Origin: an uncultured Lachnospiraceae bacterium
Lineage (GTDB): Bacteria > Bacillota > Clostridia > Lachnospirales > Lachnospiraceae
Length of the DNA stretch: 64,000 nt
Reading direction: 5' to 3'
Assembly: GCA_947643615.1 (NCBI GenBank)
Contig: CANRWO010000001.1
Span: 59,251 to 123,250, forward strand
The position numbers were made by a program, and so were the translations under genes. Position 1 is the stretch's first letter, and each line of letters opens with the position of its first letter. The notes under the pieces are model-generated. The model worked only from the letters and a program-made list of their open reading frames with translations, was not told the origin of the DNA and did not search any database. Shown one piece after another: positions 46,121 to 54,654 of this stretch.

Positions 46121-47053
46121 ATGACGGTGCTTGTAACCATTGCATTTTTTATGGCGGTGACAGGATGCTTTATCATGCTGGGGCTGTCACCGTTTACGTT
46201 TTTAAGCGGTCTTGCGGGGTATCTGAAACCTGAGAGCAACAGCATGAAGAGGCGCATCAGGGAGAGCAGGAAGAAAAAGGAACCGAAAGGGCTGAAACTG
46301 CTGTTTGCAGAGGTAAAGGAAATTTTGCGGCTTACCGGGAAAAGCGGGCAGTTTGCCATGCTGTGTGTGCTTGCTATGATCCTATTTGTGGTGGGTGTGC
46401 TTGTGGCCCTTACCATGAACAACGTGCTGATGGTGCCGGTACTGGCGGCGGGCTTTGCGCTCCTGCCGTTTTACTATGTGAAATTTACGGCATCCAGACA
46501 TAAAAAGCAGATTAACACGGAACTGGAAACGGCCTTATCCATGATCACTACCAGCTACCTGCGGAACAAGAATACCATTATCAGGGCAATCGAGGAAAAT
46601 CTGCCCTACTTAAATCCGCCAATATCAGAGGTATTCCGTAGCTTTCTTATGGAGACAAAGCTGATCAACTCCAACACGGCGGAGGCGCTGGCGGGGCTGA
46701 AAAAAGGGATGGATCATGCGGTATTCCACGAATGGGTGGATGCCGTCATCGCCTGTCAGGATGACTACAACCTGAAAAACACTCTGCCGCCTATTGTCTC
46801 CAAGCTGTCGGATATGCGGGTGGTGTCGGCGGAGCTGGATCTGTTGATCTATGAGCCGGTCAAGGAATACATCACCATGGCGGTCCTGCTTTTGGGCAGT
46901 ATACCGCTGCTGTATTTTCTGAATAAGGAGTGGTATGAAACATTGATGTTTACCGGCTTTGGAAAGGCGTTGCTTGCCATCTGCGGGACGGTGCTGTTTG
47001 TGTCCGTGGCGGCAGTGTCGAAACATACCAGGCCTATTGAATACAGGAAATGA
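46121..47053 (+). CDS. tadB: TadB-like type II secretion F-domain protein
   Basis: The 310-residue membrane protein has an N-terminal membrane segment, two further segments near 85-115, and a C-terminal pair (245-290). The helical domain between them matches the T2SSF fold (ETALSMITTSYLRNKNTIIRAIEEN). TadB and TadC are the inner-membrane platform on which TadA acts. It starts 3 bp after the preceding gene. Confidence 0.8.
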   Translation: MTVLVTIAFFMAVTGCFIMLGLSPFTFLSGLAGYLKPESNSMKRRIRESRKKKEPKGLKLLFAEVKEILRLTGKSGQFAMLCVLAMILFVVGVLVALTMNNVLMVPVLAAGFALLPFYYVKFTASRHKKQINTELETALSMITTSYLRNKNTIIRAIEENLPYLNPPISEVFRSFLMETKLINSNTAEALAGLKKGMDHAVFHEWVDAVIACQDDYNLKNTLPPIVSKLSDMRVVSAELDLLIYEPVKEYITMAVLLLGSIPLLYFLNKEWYETLMFTGFGKALLAICGTVLFVSVAAVSKHTRPIEYRK

Positions 47054-47137
47054 AGTTGCTCTAAGGCATCAAAATACGCTGCCTGAGGGTAACTACGTCA
47101 TTTCCGAAATGAAGAAAGATTGCGAGGTGAAAATAGA

Positions 47138-48013
47138 TTGCAGAACCTGATTTTACTGCTCTTTGCCGTGTTCTTTTCGGCAGGGAGCTATTTTATTCTG
47201 GCGGAAGTCTTTCAGGTGCCGACCTACCGTGCCAGCCGGGCGATTCTGGCGGTGGGAAAGAGGCGAAAAAAACAGGCGGGAGCCGCAGACGCCTTTATCA
47301 TGGAACTGTCTGGCAGAATCGCCCGTTTCCTGCCCATGGACGAATTTAAAAAGCGGAAACTGGCGGCCACGCTCCGTTCTGCGGAGATCCCGCTGACGCC
47401 GGAGCATTATATGGCGCAGGCATATGTGAAGGCCGGGCTTGCATTTTTGTGTATTATCCCCTGCCTTCTGATTGCGCCGGTATTCTTTCCCGTATTTCTG
47501 GTGCTGGGGATAGGGATATTTTTCTCCGAGAGCGGAAAAGCGGAAAAGCTGGTGAAAAAGCGGAGGGAGGAAATTGAGTTTGAACTGCCCAGATTTGTGG
47601 CGACCATCACTCAGGAACTGATGGCAAGCAGGGATATTCTTTCCATGCTGGAGACATATCAGAAAAATGCGGGAAAGGCGCTTAAGAATGAGCTTGCTAT
47701 TACCACGGCGGACATGAGGACGGGAAATTATGAGGCGGCGCTGACCAGGCTGGAGGCCAGGATTTCCAGCGCCATGCTGTCCGATGTTGTACGGGGGCTG
47801 ATCGGGTGCATCCGTGGGGATGACGGTGTGGCCTTTTTCCGTATGCTGTCCCATGATATGAAACAGATCGAGGTGCAGCGGCTGAAAAAGCTGGCCATGG
47901 AAAGGCCGCCGAAGATCAGGCGCTACTCTTTCCTGCTGCTTGCCTGTATGCTGTTAGTATATATGGGAGTCATGGGGTATCAGATACTGGGAACCATGTC
48001 AGGGATGTTTTAA
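47138..48013 (+). CDS. tadC: TadC-like type II secretion F-domain protein
   Basis: The 291-residue membrane protein has an N-terminal membrane segment, a central pair (about 100-130), and a C-terminal segment at 265-285. The T2SSF pattern IEFELPRFVATITQELMASRDI lies at about 140-165. It pairs with TadB as the Tad platform. TTG at 47138 has SD GAGGTGA at 7-nt spacing. Confidence 0.8.
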   Translation: MQNLILLLFAVFFSAGSYFILAEVFQVPTYRASRAILAVGKRRKKQAGAADAFIMELSGRIARFLPMDEFKKRKLAATLRSAEIPLTPEHYMAQAYVKAGLAFLCIIPCLLIAPVFFPVFLVLGIGIFFSESGKAEKLVKKRREEIEFELPRFVATITQELMASRDILSMLETYQKNAGKALKNELAITTADMRTGNYEAALTRLEARISSAMLSDVVRGLIGCIRGDDGVAFFRMLSHDMKQIEVQRLKKLAMERPPKIRRYSFLLLACMLLVYMGVMGYQILGTMSGMF

Positions 48014-48049
48014 TTATGCCCGCTAAATCGGGCAGGGAGGTGTAAGGCT

Positions 48050-48460
48050 ATGAAAAACAGAATACGGGATGTGTGCGCAAGCCGCAGGGGAGAGGGCTAT
48101 ATTGACACCGCTGTGGGCGTTTTCTGCCTGATGCTTGTGGTGGCGCTGGCTATGGTGCTGTTTCCGGTATTTATGAAGAAACAACAGCTTGATTCCTTTG
48201 CGGACGAGATTGTCAGGCAGGCGGAGATTGTGGGGAGTACAGACGTATCCGGCAGGATTGCCCAGATGAAACAGAAAACAGGGCTTGACCCGCAGATACA
48301 GTGGGAATGCGATTATTACAGCGGGAACAGGGTGCAGCTAAACGGGGACATCCAGGTGACGCTGACCCAGAGGGTGGATATTCGTTTTTTCACATTTGGT
48401 TCTTTTCCCATAGAGCTGAAGGCGAGGGCAAGCGGCAAGAGCGAGGTTTATTATAAGTGA
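48050..48460 (+). CDS. DUF4320-like protein with prepilin motif
   Basis: The 136-residue protein has RRGEGYIDTAVGVFCLMLVV, the same GEG[FY][IV]DTA motif as the protein at 37264, followed by a hydrophobic helix and a beta-rich globular domain. This design (short basic leader, Gly-Glu junction, helix, small globular domain) is that of a Tad-type pilin or pseudopilin. It follows tadC by 36 bp, beside the next pseudopilin. Confidence 0.75.
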   Translation: MKNRIRDVCASRRGEGYIDTAVGVFCLMLVVALAMVLFPVFMKKQQLDSFADEIVRQAEIVGSTDVSGRIAQMKQKTGLDPQIQWECDYYSGNRVQLNGDIQVTLTQRVDIRFFTFGSFPIELKARASGKSEVYYK

Positions 48461-48470
48461 GGGGGCAGGC

Positions 48471-49010
48471 ATGAAAAAACTGAAAAAAACAGTTGCGGAT
48501 AGAAAAGGCATGTCCTATCCGCTTACGGTGGCGCTGGTGCTGGCTCTGCTGATCGTGCTGTGTGTGCTGGCAGAATTTTTCCGGCTTTCCGTCATTGCAT
48601 ACGGAGTGAGAAATTCTCTTCAGGAATCTGTCATATCCGTGGCGGTCACGAATTATGATGAGGTCTATGACGGGCTGCGGGAGGGGTACAGCGGCGGTTA
48701 TTTTATGACGGGGGACTGCTGGGAGGAAACCATTGATTACGGGGATGTATATACCCAGCTTGACAGGCTGCTGGGAACAAACCCGGACGGCAGTTATCAT
48801 GTGAAATGGCAGGGAAACGGATATGAGTATCGGATAACGGGCTTAAATGTATCAATCCGCAATGCGCCTTTTGCGCCGGGGAATGCCGGACAGAATTTTG
48901 AGGCGGATGTTTCGGTACAGCTGGAGATACCGTTATCCTTTGGATGGGAGGTCCTGCCGCCTGTCCGTATGTCGATCAGGACAAAAGCTGTCTATATGCC
49001 CAAGTTCTAA
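48471..49010 (+). CDS. TadE/F-like pseudopilin
   Basis: The 179-residue protein has a basic leader MKKLKKTVADRKG, then SYPLTVALVLALLIVLCV as a hydrophobic segment, and a larger C-terminal globular domain. This matches TadE/TadF minor pilins, where cleavage is after Gly. It overlaps no neighbour and lies 10 bp after the DUF4320-like gene. Confidence 0.7.
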   Translation: MKKLKKTVADRKGMSYPLTVALVLALLIVLCVLAEFFRLSVIAYGVRNSLQESVISVAVTNYDEVYDGLREGYSGGYFMTGDCWEETIDYGDVYTQLDRLLGTNPDGSYHVKWQGNGYEYRITGLNVSIRNAPFAPGNAGQNFEADVSVQLEIPLSFGWEVLPPVRMSIRTKAVYMPKF

Positions 49011-49067
49011 AAGCAATGGATGAAAGTGCGGACAATATGGCGGAGCAGGAAAAAGATCAGGTTTTGA

Positions 49068-49096
49068 TTGAGTATCAGCGTCCCATATGCTATACT
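49068..49096 (+). promoter_or_regulatory. Promoter of the toxin gene
   Basis: TTGAGT at 49068-49073 and an extended -10, TGCTATACT (TATACT at 49091-49096), with a 17-bp spacer. The start site would be near 49103, giving a leader of about 90 nt. Confidence 0.6.
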
Positions 49097-49191
49097 GGAT
49101 TTGTATCATTGAAAAGAAGGTTGGATGCGATTTTCCGAGAACGGAAGTTCTTTCAGATGCCCTCTAGTCTGACGAAAGAGGGTGATGCCCT

Positions 49192-49272
49192 ATGAGTATA
49201 ATGGAAGTTCTTACATTATTACTTGTGTTGTTTGCGGCTCTGTCTTACATAGACAATCATAAAAAGAAATAG
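49192..49272 (+). CDS. Small holin-like toxin of a type I toxin-antitoxin system
   Basis: The 26-residue peptide MSIMEVLTLLLVLFAALSYI followed by DNHKKK has the design of TxpA/BsrG-like toxins: a short start, one membrane segment and a basic end. SD GAGGGTGA lies 49178-49185. The stop is inside the left arm of the terminator at 49268-49301, and an antisense RNA overlaps the 3' end. Such peptides insert into the membrane and stop growth when the antisense RNA is lost. Confidence 0.65.
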   Translation: MSIMEVLTLLLVLFAALSYIDNHKKK

Positions 49273-49356
49273 CATCCCGCCCTGACAAGTTGGATGCTAT
49301 TCTTTATTAGTTTTCCTACTGAGGGCATATCGGAACTCGTGTCCGATTACCTTTCT
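49262..49356 (-). ncRNA. Candidate antisense RNA antitoxin
   Basis: A minus-strand promoter (49363-49391) would start RNA near 49356 and end at the shared terminator near 49262, giving about 95 nt. It would be antisense to the 3' end of the toxin mRNA, as in the TxpA/RatA arrangement. Boundaries are inferred. Confidence 0.55.
49268..49301. terminator. Bidirectional terminator shared by toxin and antisense RNA
   Basis: AATAGCATCC (49268-49277) pairs perfectly with GGATGCTATT (49292-49301). Plus-strand T-rich sequence follows on the right, and A-rich sequence lies to the left (T-rich on the minus strand). Confidence 0.75.
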
Positions 49357-49362
49357 GAGTAA

Positions 49363-49391
49363 ATTATACACTAGAGCTGCTTGAATTTCAA
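49363..49391 (-). promoter_or_regulatory. Promoter of the antisense RNA
   Basis: On the minus strand TTGAAA (plus 49386-49391) and a perfect TATAAT (plus 49363-49368) have a 17-bp spacer. It is among the best promoters in the window. Confidence 0.75.
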
Positions 49392-49615
49392 GTAGCTCTT
49401 TTCAAAAAGAATACTGATCTGAGGGAACGCCGTCTCATGAACAAAGGGAGTTGCGAAGCAGCGGAAAGCGCGTAAGCGCGACTTTGTGAATGGCGTGGGC
49501 TGAACTGTAACGAAAATGTCTGGACGCACGGAAAGGTTTGTTGTATGATGAAGTTGGATAAAAGCAGGACAGCATTTGCCGTAAAAGTGATTTTTATGGA
49601 AAGTGAGGTCATGAT
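49392..49615. other. Gene-free region before the DUF6550-like gene
   Basis: Together with the antisense RNA it makes a 343-bp stretch without a protein gene. I see only a small hairpin (GCGC-GTAA-GCGC, about 49469) and an SD for the next gene. An open frame on the other strand here is not convincing. Confidence 0.4.
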
Positions 49616-50239
49616 ATGAAAAAAGAACATGAAAGTAAAAAGAGGCTGGTAGTTTTTTCCCTTGCAGTGGCAGTCCTGTGCCTTGCGGGAGGGTTGTGCC
49701 TGTATCTGGCTAAGATCGGGAAGGCGGCGGAGCCTGACAGGGAAAACATGCAGGAGGCTATAGGGCAGACAGAAATAACCGTTCCTGAAATCCAGATTCC
49801 GGAGACAAAGGAGTCTCCTGAAGAAACAGAAAAACCGGAAGAGACGGAAGAGCCTCAAGAGACGGAGACCGGGGAAAACGGGGCTGGAGGGGAAGAAGCG
49901 GAAAGCAAAGAACCGGAAACAGCCGAGAGCCAGCTGGACGATAATCAGGGGAGCGGGAACAGTGAATCTCCTAAGACCAGAGAAGATGCAAAGGCACCGA
50001 CAGAAACGCCGGAACCCGTAGACGAAAGTGCAGTGGAGAACCCGGAGCAGCCGCCCCAGTATGAGCCGGAGGTTACAGAGCCCGAAAAGAAACCGGAAGA
50101 ACCGGCAGGCGGGAGTACTAACGAGAGCGGAAAAGTGTATGTGCCGGGATTTGGATATGTAGATCCGCCGGGTGCCCCACAGGGAGAGTCCGCAGGCTCT
50201 ACCGGGGACTGGGATAAACAGATCGGTGATATGAACTAG
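49616..50239 (+). CDS. Membrane-anchored Pro/Glu-rich protein (DUF6550-like)
   Basis: The 207-residue protein has a short basic N-terminus, a membrane segment LVVFSLAVAVLCLAGGLCLYL, then about 130 residues of Glu/Pro/Thr-rich low-complexity sequence, ending in a conserved-looking KVYVPGFGYVDPPG. The extended linker and anchor suggest a surface-displayed spacer; the VYVPGFGYV ending may dock to a partner. ATG at 49616 has a GTGAGGTC SD. Confidence 0.65.
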   Translation: MKKEHESKKRLVVFSLAVAVLCLAGGLCLYLAKIGKAAEPDRENMQEAIGQTEITVPEIQIPETKESPEETEKPEETEEPQETETGENGAGGEEAESKEPETAESQLDDNQGSGNSESPKTREDAKAPTETPEPVDESAVENPEQPPQYEPEVTEPEKKPEEPAGGSTNESGKVYVPGFGYVDPPGAPQGESAGSTGDWDKQIGDMN

Positions 50240-50324
50240 GTACAATAGAACAGGAATCATGTTTGGGAGCATGGCGCAGGCTATGCTCCTTTTTGGGCGA
50301 ATTCATTTTGAGGCAGGAGGAAAT

Positions 50325-52088
50325 GTGAAAAGATCATGTATAACAATAGTTTTGATATTTATTATGTTGTTCTCCGGCACACTGACCGCTTATGCGGAGG
50401 GGAGCGGAAATGTGGACGGCGGCGGTGGCAGTCTGAACCATGGGACAAAGTCCTATAACTGGCCGGGCAATACCTATCAGGGAGTGCGCGTGACGGTGGT
50501 GGACGCCCAGACTGGGGGAATTGTGGCAGAACCGGTGGACTTTACGAATAAAAATCTGTCAACTGTGGCGGGCAATATGTTCCACTTTGGAAAAGTCAGC
50601 AAGCTGCAGTATCGGGATGGGGCGGCGCTGACATTACAGCTGTCAGACTATACCTATTATGTGCCGGACAACCCCATGCCCAAGGTCATATCCAGCAACA
50701 GCAGCAAGGCAAGTATAGCGCAGATCAAGCGGTATTTCTGTTCGGAAGGGGCGGCATCCATGGTGGCGGCAAAGACTGGGATGGATATGGAAAGGCTCAC
50801 GGATGGCTCCTGTAAGCTGGTGATTGAGCCGATCATCTATCTGATCTACAATAATCTGTACTTTGCCATGACAGTTACGGAGGCAGGACTTTACAACAGG
50901 ATGACAGGGGGAGATCTGGGGGCTCATTTTCCCACGGTAGTCATGAAGAATCTTGCCCTTGCCCTGTTTCTTGAGAAGGCAGATCTTGGCTTTTCCGCCT
51001 ACACCGGTTCCAGGACCACGGCAAGAACTACGGACGAAATGGTGCAGACGCTGGGCATCGGCATCATTAGCTATAAAGGGGCGCCGCCCACGGAGGCGGT
51101 GTATGATGCCATATACCGGATTGATACGGATGTGATTACTTCCACCACTTTATCCACTACGGATGAGATTAACAATGATGCCAGAGCCACAGTAACCTTT
51201 TCCATGGGCGGCAAGAACTATCAGATGACGGGGGTGGTGCTCCCGAAGAACGGGAGCCAGCTTGTGTGGGTAAAGTGGCATACGCCGTCCGAGCCGGGCG
51301 AGATCACCATAAGCATATCAACGAATAAGGGGAGGCTTGCTACCACCATCGTCAGGGCAAATGTGGTAGATCTGAATGAGAATCCGCCGCCGGATCCCAT
51401 GGCGGACGACCGCTATGACGGCTATATCAGGCCCTCCCTGCCATCGGGACAGAATGTGACCGGCTTAAGCTGGGGTGTCTGGCGGTGCTGGTGGCACGCA
51501 AGCTGGGTATGGGTGCCTGACTGGAAATGGGAGCGGGGAAATCATGGCGCAAGCTGTCCGGATGACTGCACATCCAGTCACGGACGCTGGGTAGACAAGG
51601 GGGAATGGAAGGATAAGGGCTGGTATGACTATGCCTGGGACAGCTATTCCGCAGCTCTGTCCGCAACCATGCGGATTATACCGGATGAAAAGAACCCTAC
51701 CGCCGCAGGCACCGTCCTGAAATCGGGATATGGCATCAACATGACGGCATCGGCGCAAGTGGTCTCCGGTGCGCCCTCAGGCCATATCACAGAGCCCCAG
51801 ACAGCGGTAGCCTATTTTCCGGAATTTCAATACACTGACTACTGGAGGCTGTTAGAGAGGACAAGTCCGGGATATTCGGCAGCATTTCAGTTCCGGGTGA
51901 ATGAATACAGCACTTATGGCAGAAGAACGCATTTTACGCCGGTCTGGTTCCCGGACGGAAACTATACCGTGTATGCGCAGGTCATGGATGCGTGGACGCC
52001 GGCGGGGATGCTCCAGATACATTTAAGTGACACCCTCACGGTTCATGGTAATCTGTTTTCAGACTGGCATGTTCGCCCAATCAATTAA
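50325..52088 (+). CDS. Large secreted surface protein of the element
   Basis: The 587-residue protein begins with a signal peptide (KRSCITIVLIFIMLFSG, cleavage after AYA). A long extracellular part follows with Gly-rich start, beta-rich repeats, and aromatic segments such as WHASWVWVPDWKW and WKDKGWYDYAW. There is no LPXTG or membrane anchor at the end. A mating-pair or pilus-associated adhesin is plausible from position beside the Tad and virB4 genes. GTG at 50325 follows AGGAGG; upstream starts lack SDs. Confidence 0.65.
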   Translation: MKRSCITIVLIFIMLFSGTLTAYAEGSGNVDGGGGSLNHGTKSYNWPGNTYQGVRVTVVDAQTGGIVAEPVDFTNKNLSTVAGNMFHFGKVSKLQYRDGAALTLQLSDYTYYVPDNPMPKVISSNSSKASIAQIKRYFCSEGAASMVAAKTGMDMERLTDGSCKLVIEPIIYLIYNNLYFAMTVTEAGLYNRMTGGDLGAHFPTVVMKNLALALFLEKADLGFSAYTGSRTTARTTDEMVQTLGIGIISYKGAPPTEAVYDAIYRIDTDVITSTTLSTTDEINNDARATVTFSMGGKNYQMTGVVLPKNGSQLVWVKWHTPSEPGEITISISTNKGRLATTIVRANVVDLNENPPPDPMADDRYDGYIRPSLPSGQNVTGLSWGVWRCWWHASWVWVPDWKWERGNHGASCPDDCTSSHGRWVDKGEWKDKGWYDYAWDSYSAALSATMRIIPDEKNPTAAGTVLKSGYGINMTASAQVVSGAPSGHITEPQTAVAYFPEFQYTDYWRLLERTSPGYSAAFQFRVNEYSTYGRRTHFTPVWFPDGNYTVYAQVMDAWTPAGMLQIHLSDTLTVHGNLFSDWHVRPIN

Positions 52089-52103
52089 GAATCGGAGGAA
52101 AAA

Positions 52104-52796
52104 ATGGAAAGTTTATTGTTTCCCATAATTATGCTTGCCGTCACCCTGGCCGGTGGCGGCATTTTGCTTTTGTTGTTAAAAACAGCCCGAAAATGCCCGC
52201 AGACAGACCCGGGCAGTGCGGCCATGCAGACTGCGCAGCAGTTTATTAATGTGAAGGACATCCGGGATAAGTACCTGTATACCCGTGACGGGATGGCCTT
52301 CGTCTATCTCAGGATTCATGCCGTCAGCATTGACCTTTACAGCAGGGCGGAGAAGAGTGCGCTGATCAAGACGCTGACGGCAGAGCTTTCCGACATCCAG
52401 TATCCGTTTAAATTCATGGCCCTATCCCGGCCTGTGGATATATCCCCGTTGATTGCGGAGATGGGGGAGATGTTAAAAGAGGCGGAGGACAAGCGGAAAG
52501 AGCTGTTACGGCAGGAGATTTTGCAGATGGGCGGTTTTGCACTGTCCGGGGAAATTGTGGAGCGGCAGTTCTATATTGCGCTCTGGGAGAAACAGGAAGA
52601 GGGAACAGAGCGGGAACTCTCCAAAAGGGCATCCCTGCTCTGTGAAAAATTTGCCGCCGGAGGCGTGGCCTGCGACATTCTTGTGGAAAAGGAGATCGTC
52701 AGGCTGCTCAACCTTGTAAACAACCCGTCCTATACTCATCTGGAAGATATGGAGACAGCGGCGAGCATACCCATGCTGAAGGGAGTGATAGAATGA
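52104..52796 (+). CDS. VirB4 N-terminal part as a separate protein
   Basis: The 230-residue protein has an N-terminal membrane segment (residues 4-27), then FINVKDIRDKYLYTRDGMAF, which resembles the start of VirB4 proteins of Gram-positive elements, and a helical rest. Its stop overlaps the start of the VirB4 ATPase gene by 4 bp (ATGA). In Tn916/Tn1549-like elements the two are one protein; here they are split, probably into a membrane-anchored partner and an ATPase. Confidence 0.7.
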   Translation: MESLLFPIIMLAVTLAGGGILLLLLKTARKCPQTDPGSAAMQTAQQFINVKDIRDKYLYTRDGMAFVYLRIHAVSIDLYSRAEKSALIKTLTAELSDIQYPFKFMALSRPVDISPLIAEMGEMLKEAEDKRKELLRQEILQMGGFALSGEIVERQFYIALWEKQEEGTERELSKRASLLCEKFAAGGVACDILVEKEIVRLLNLVNNPSYTHLEDMETAASIPMLKGVIE

Positions 52797-54625
52797 AACG
52801 TACAGCGCAGACGGTGGAACAGGCGCCGGTGAACAATGCCCTGTTGAACGTAGTGACGCCTCTGGGATTGTCTTTTGAAAAGAACCGGCTTTCCATCGGG
52901 GAGAATATGGGAAAGATTTACGGCATAATACGCTATCCGCAGAAGGTGGAGGTGGAATGGCTCTCCAGGCTGACGAACATCCCCGATACATATGTTTCTA
53001 TCGGTTTTAAACCGGTGGATAACGGAACCCTCATCAATGCCATCTCCAGAAGTGTGGTGCAGCAGAGAGGGCTGGCGGAGAGCGCAAAGGATCCTCTGTC
53101 AAGGCAGCGGGCGGAAAAGGCCGCCGAGGACGGGGAGAAAGTTATCATGCAGATTGACAGGGAGGGCGAGACGGTAGGATTGATGAGTGTGGAGGTTATG
53201 CCGGTGGCAGGTGAGGAAAAGGAGTTTAAAAAAGCCTGCCGCCGGGCGGAAAGTATCGCAAGCGTCATCAAATGCAGGATGCGGGCAATTCCCAATCTCC
53301 AGAAAGAGGCGTTCATGCACCTGTCCCCCAGCTTTTCCAACCATGGGAAGATAGAGAGCATCCTGCAGAAGGTAGTTCCCATTTCCACTTTTGTGGGAGG
53401 TTTCCCCTTTGCCAGCAGCGGTTTTAATGACGGGGAAGGATATTATCTTGCCAAGGACAGAAACGGCGGGCTGGTGATCGTGGATGTGTGGAGGCGCGGC
53501 GAGGACAGAACTAACAGCAATTTCTGTGTCATGGGTAATTCCGGCGTGGGAAAATCCACGGCTATCAAGCATATCATGCTGTCGGAATACATGAGAGGCA
53601 CACGCATCATTGTCATCGATCCTGAATCCGAGTATAAAGATCTGTGTCAAAATTTAGGCGGCGATTGGATCAATGCGGCGGGCGGTTCCAGGGGCATGAT
53701 AAACCCTCTTCAGGTCAGGCCGTCCCCCAGGGATGACGAGGACGAGAAAGAGGAACTGCGGCTGTATCGGGATGAGGGCTATGGCATGAACGATCTGGCA
53801 TTGCATATGAAGAACCTGGAGATTTTCTTCAGCCTGTATATTCCCTCGCTGACGGATATGCAGAAAGCTGTCCTGAAAAAGTGTCTGGTGGAGCTGTACC
53901 AGAAGTTTGACATCACATGGGACACGGATGTGACCGGGCTAAGGCCGCAGGATTTTCCTATTTTTTCAGACCTCTATGCCTTGGTGCAGGAAAAGGCAGG
54001 GGTGGAGAAAGGAGCCGGTGTCTATACCGACCTTGCGATGCTTTTATACGATATAGCAAAGGGAGCGGACAGCTTTATATGGAACGGCCATACCACCGTG
54101 TCCGGCGGCTCCTGTTTCACAGTTATGGATACCCATGCCTTGCAGGAAACCAGCGACAATGTGAAGAGAACCCAGTATTTTAATATTCTTACCTATGACT
54201 GGGAACAGATGAGCCGGAACCGGGAGGAACGGGTGCTGCTTGTCTGTGATGAGGCATACTTAATGATCGATCAGAAAGTGCCGCAGTCCCTTGTCTATCT
54301 CAGGAATGTGATGAAACGTGCCAGAAAATATGAGGCGGCGTTAGGCATCATTTCCCACAGCCTTGTGGACTTCCTGCATGAGAGTGTCAAGCAGTACGGA
54401 CAGGCCCTGCTTGACATCCCCTGCTATAAGATTCTGATGGGGACGGACGGAAAGAACTTGAAAGAAACGGCAGACCTGTATGATCTGACGGAGGCGGAGC
54501 AGGAGCTGCTCCTGGCCAGAAAGAGGGGACATGCCCTGTTTATGGCGGGGGCGAAACGGCTCCATATCCAGTTCGACATACCGGAGTACAAATTTAACTA
54601 TATGGGCAAGGCAGGCGGGCGTTAA
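52793..54625 (+). CDS. VirB4/TraE-like conjugation ATPase
   Basis: The 610-residue protein has Walker A GNSGVGKSTAIKH (from about 247) and Walker B VLLVCDEAYLM (about 480), with LRNVMKRARKYEAALGIISHS of the VirB4 family after it. VirB4 energises assembly of the T4SS. It begins at an ATGA overlap with the upstream split part, so the two are translated together. A terminator-like hairpin follows directly after its stop. Confidence 0.9.
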   Translation: MKRTAQTVEQAPVNNALLNVVTPLGLSFEKNRLSIGENMGKIYGIIRYPQKVEVEWLSRLTNIPDTYVSIGFKPVDNGTLINAISRSVVQQRGLAESAKDPLSRQRAEKAAEDGEKVIMQIDREGETVGLMSVEVMPVAGEEKEFKKACRRAESIASVIKCRMRAIPNLQKEAFMHLSPSFSNHGKIESILQKVVPISTFVGGFPFASSGFNDGEGYYLAKDRNGGLVIVDVWRRGEDRTNSNFCVMGNSGVGKSTAIKHIMLSEYMRGTRIIVIDPESEYKDLCQNLGGDWINAAGGSRGMINPLQVRPSPRDDEDEKEELRLYRDEGYGMNDLALHMKNLEIFFSLYIPSLTDMQKAVLKKCLVELYQKFDITWDTDVTGLRPQDFPIFSDLYALVQEKAGVEKGAGVYTDLAMLLYDIAKGADSFIWNGHTTVSGGSCFTVMDTHALQETSDNVKRTQYFNILTYDWEQMSRNREERVLLVCDEAYLMIDQKVPQSLVYLRNVMKRARKYEAALGIISHSLVDFLHESVKQYGQALLDIPCYKILMGTDGKNLKETADLYDLTEAEQELLLARKRGHALFMAGAKRLHIQFDIPEYKFNYMGKAGGR

Positions 54626-54642
54626 GCGCCTGCCTCTTTTTC
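54610..54642 (+). terminator. Terminator or attenuator at the virB4 stop
   Basis: GGCAGGCG (54610-54617) pairs with CGCCTGCC (54627-54634), followed by TCTTTTTTC. The virB4 stop codon lies in the loop. It is placed between virB4 and the peptidase gene of the same cluster and may lower downstream expression. Confidence 0.6.
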
Positions 54643-54654
54643 GGAGGTGATAAA

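Noticed and set aside
49016..49195. 59-codon frame (MDESADNMAEQEKDQ) before the toxin
   Set aside because: No SD, and the frame runs through the toxin promoter; more likely non-coding.
49388..50272. 294-codon minus-strand frame opposite the Glu/Pro-rich gene
   Set aside because: It mirrors low-complexity coding sequence; Phe/Arg/Leu-rich composition is typical of a shadow frame.
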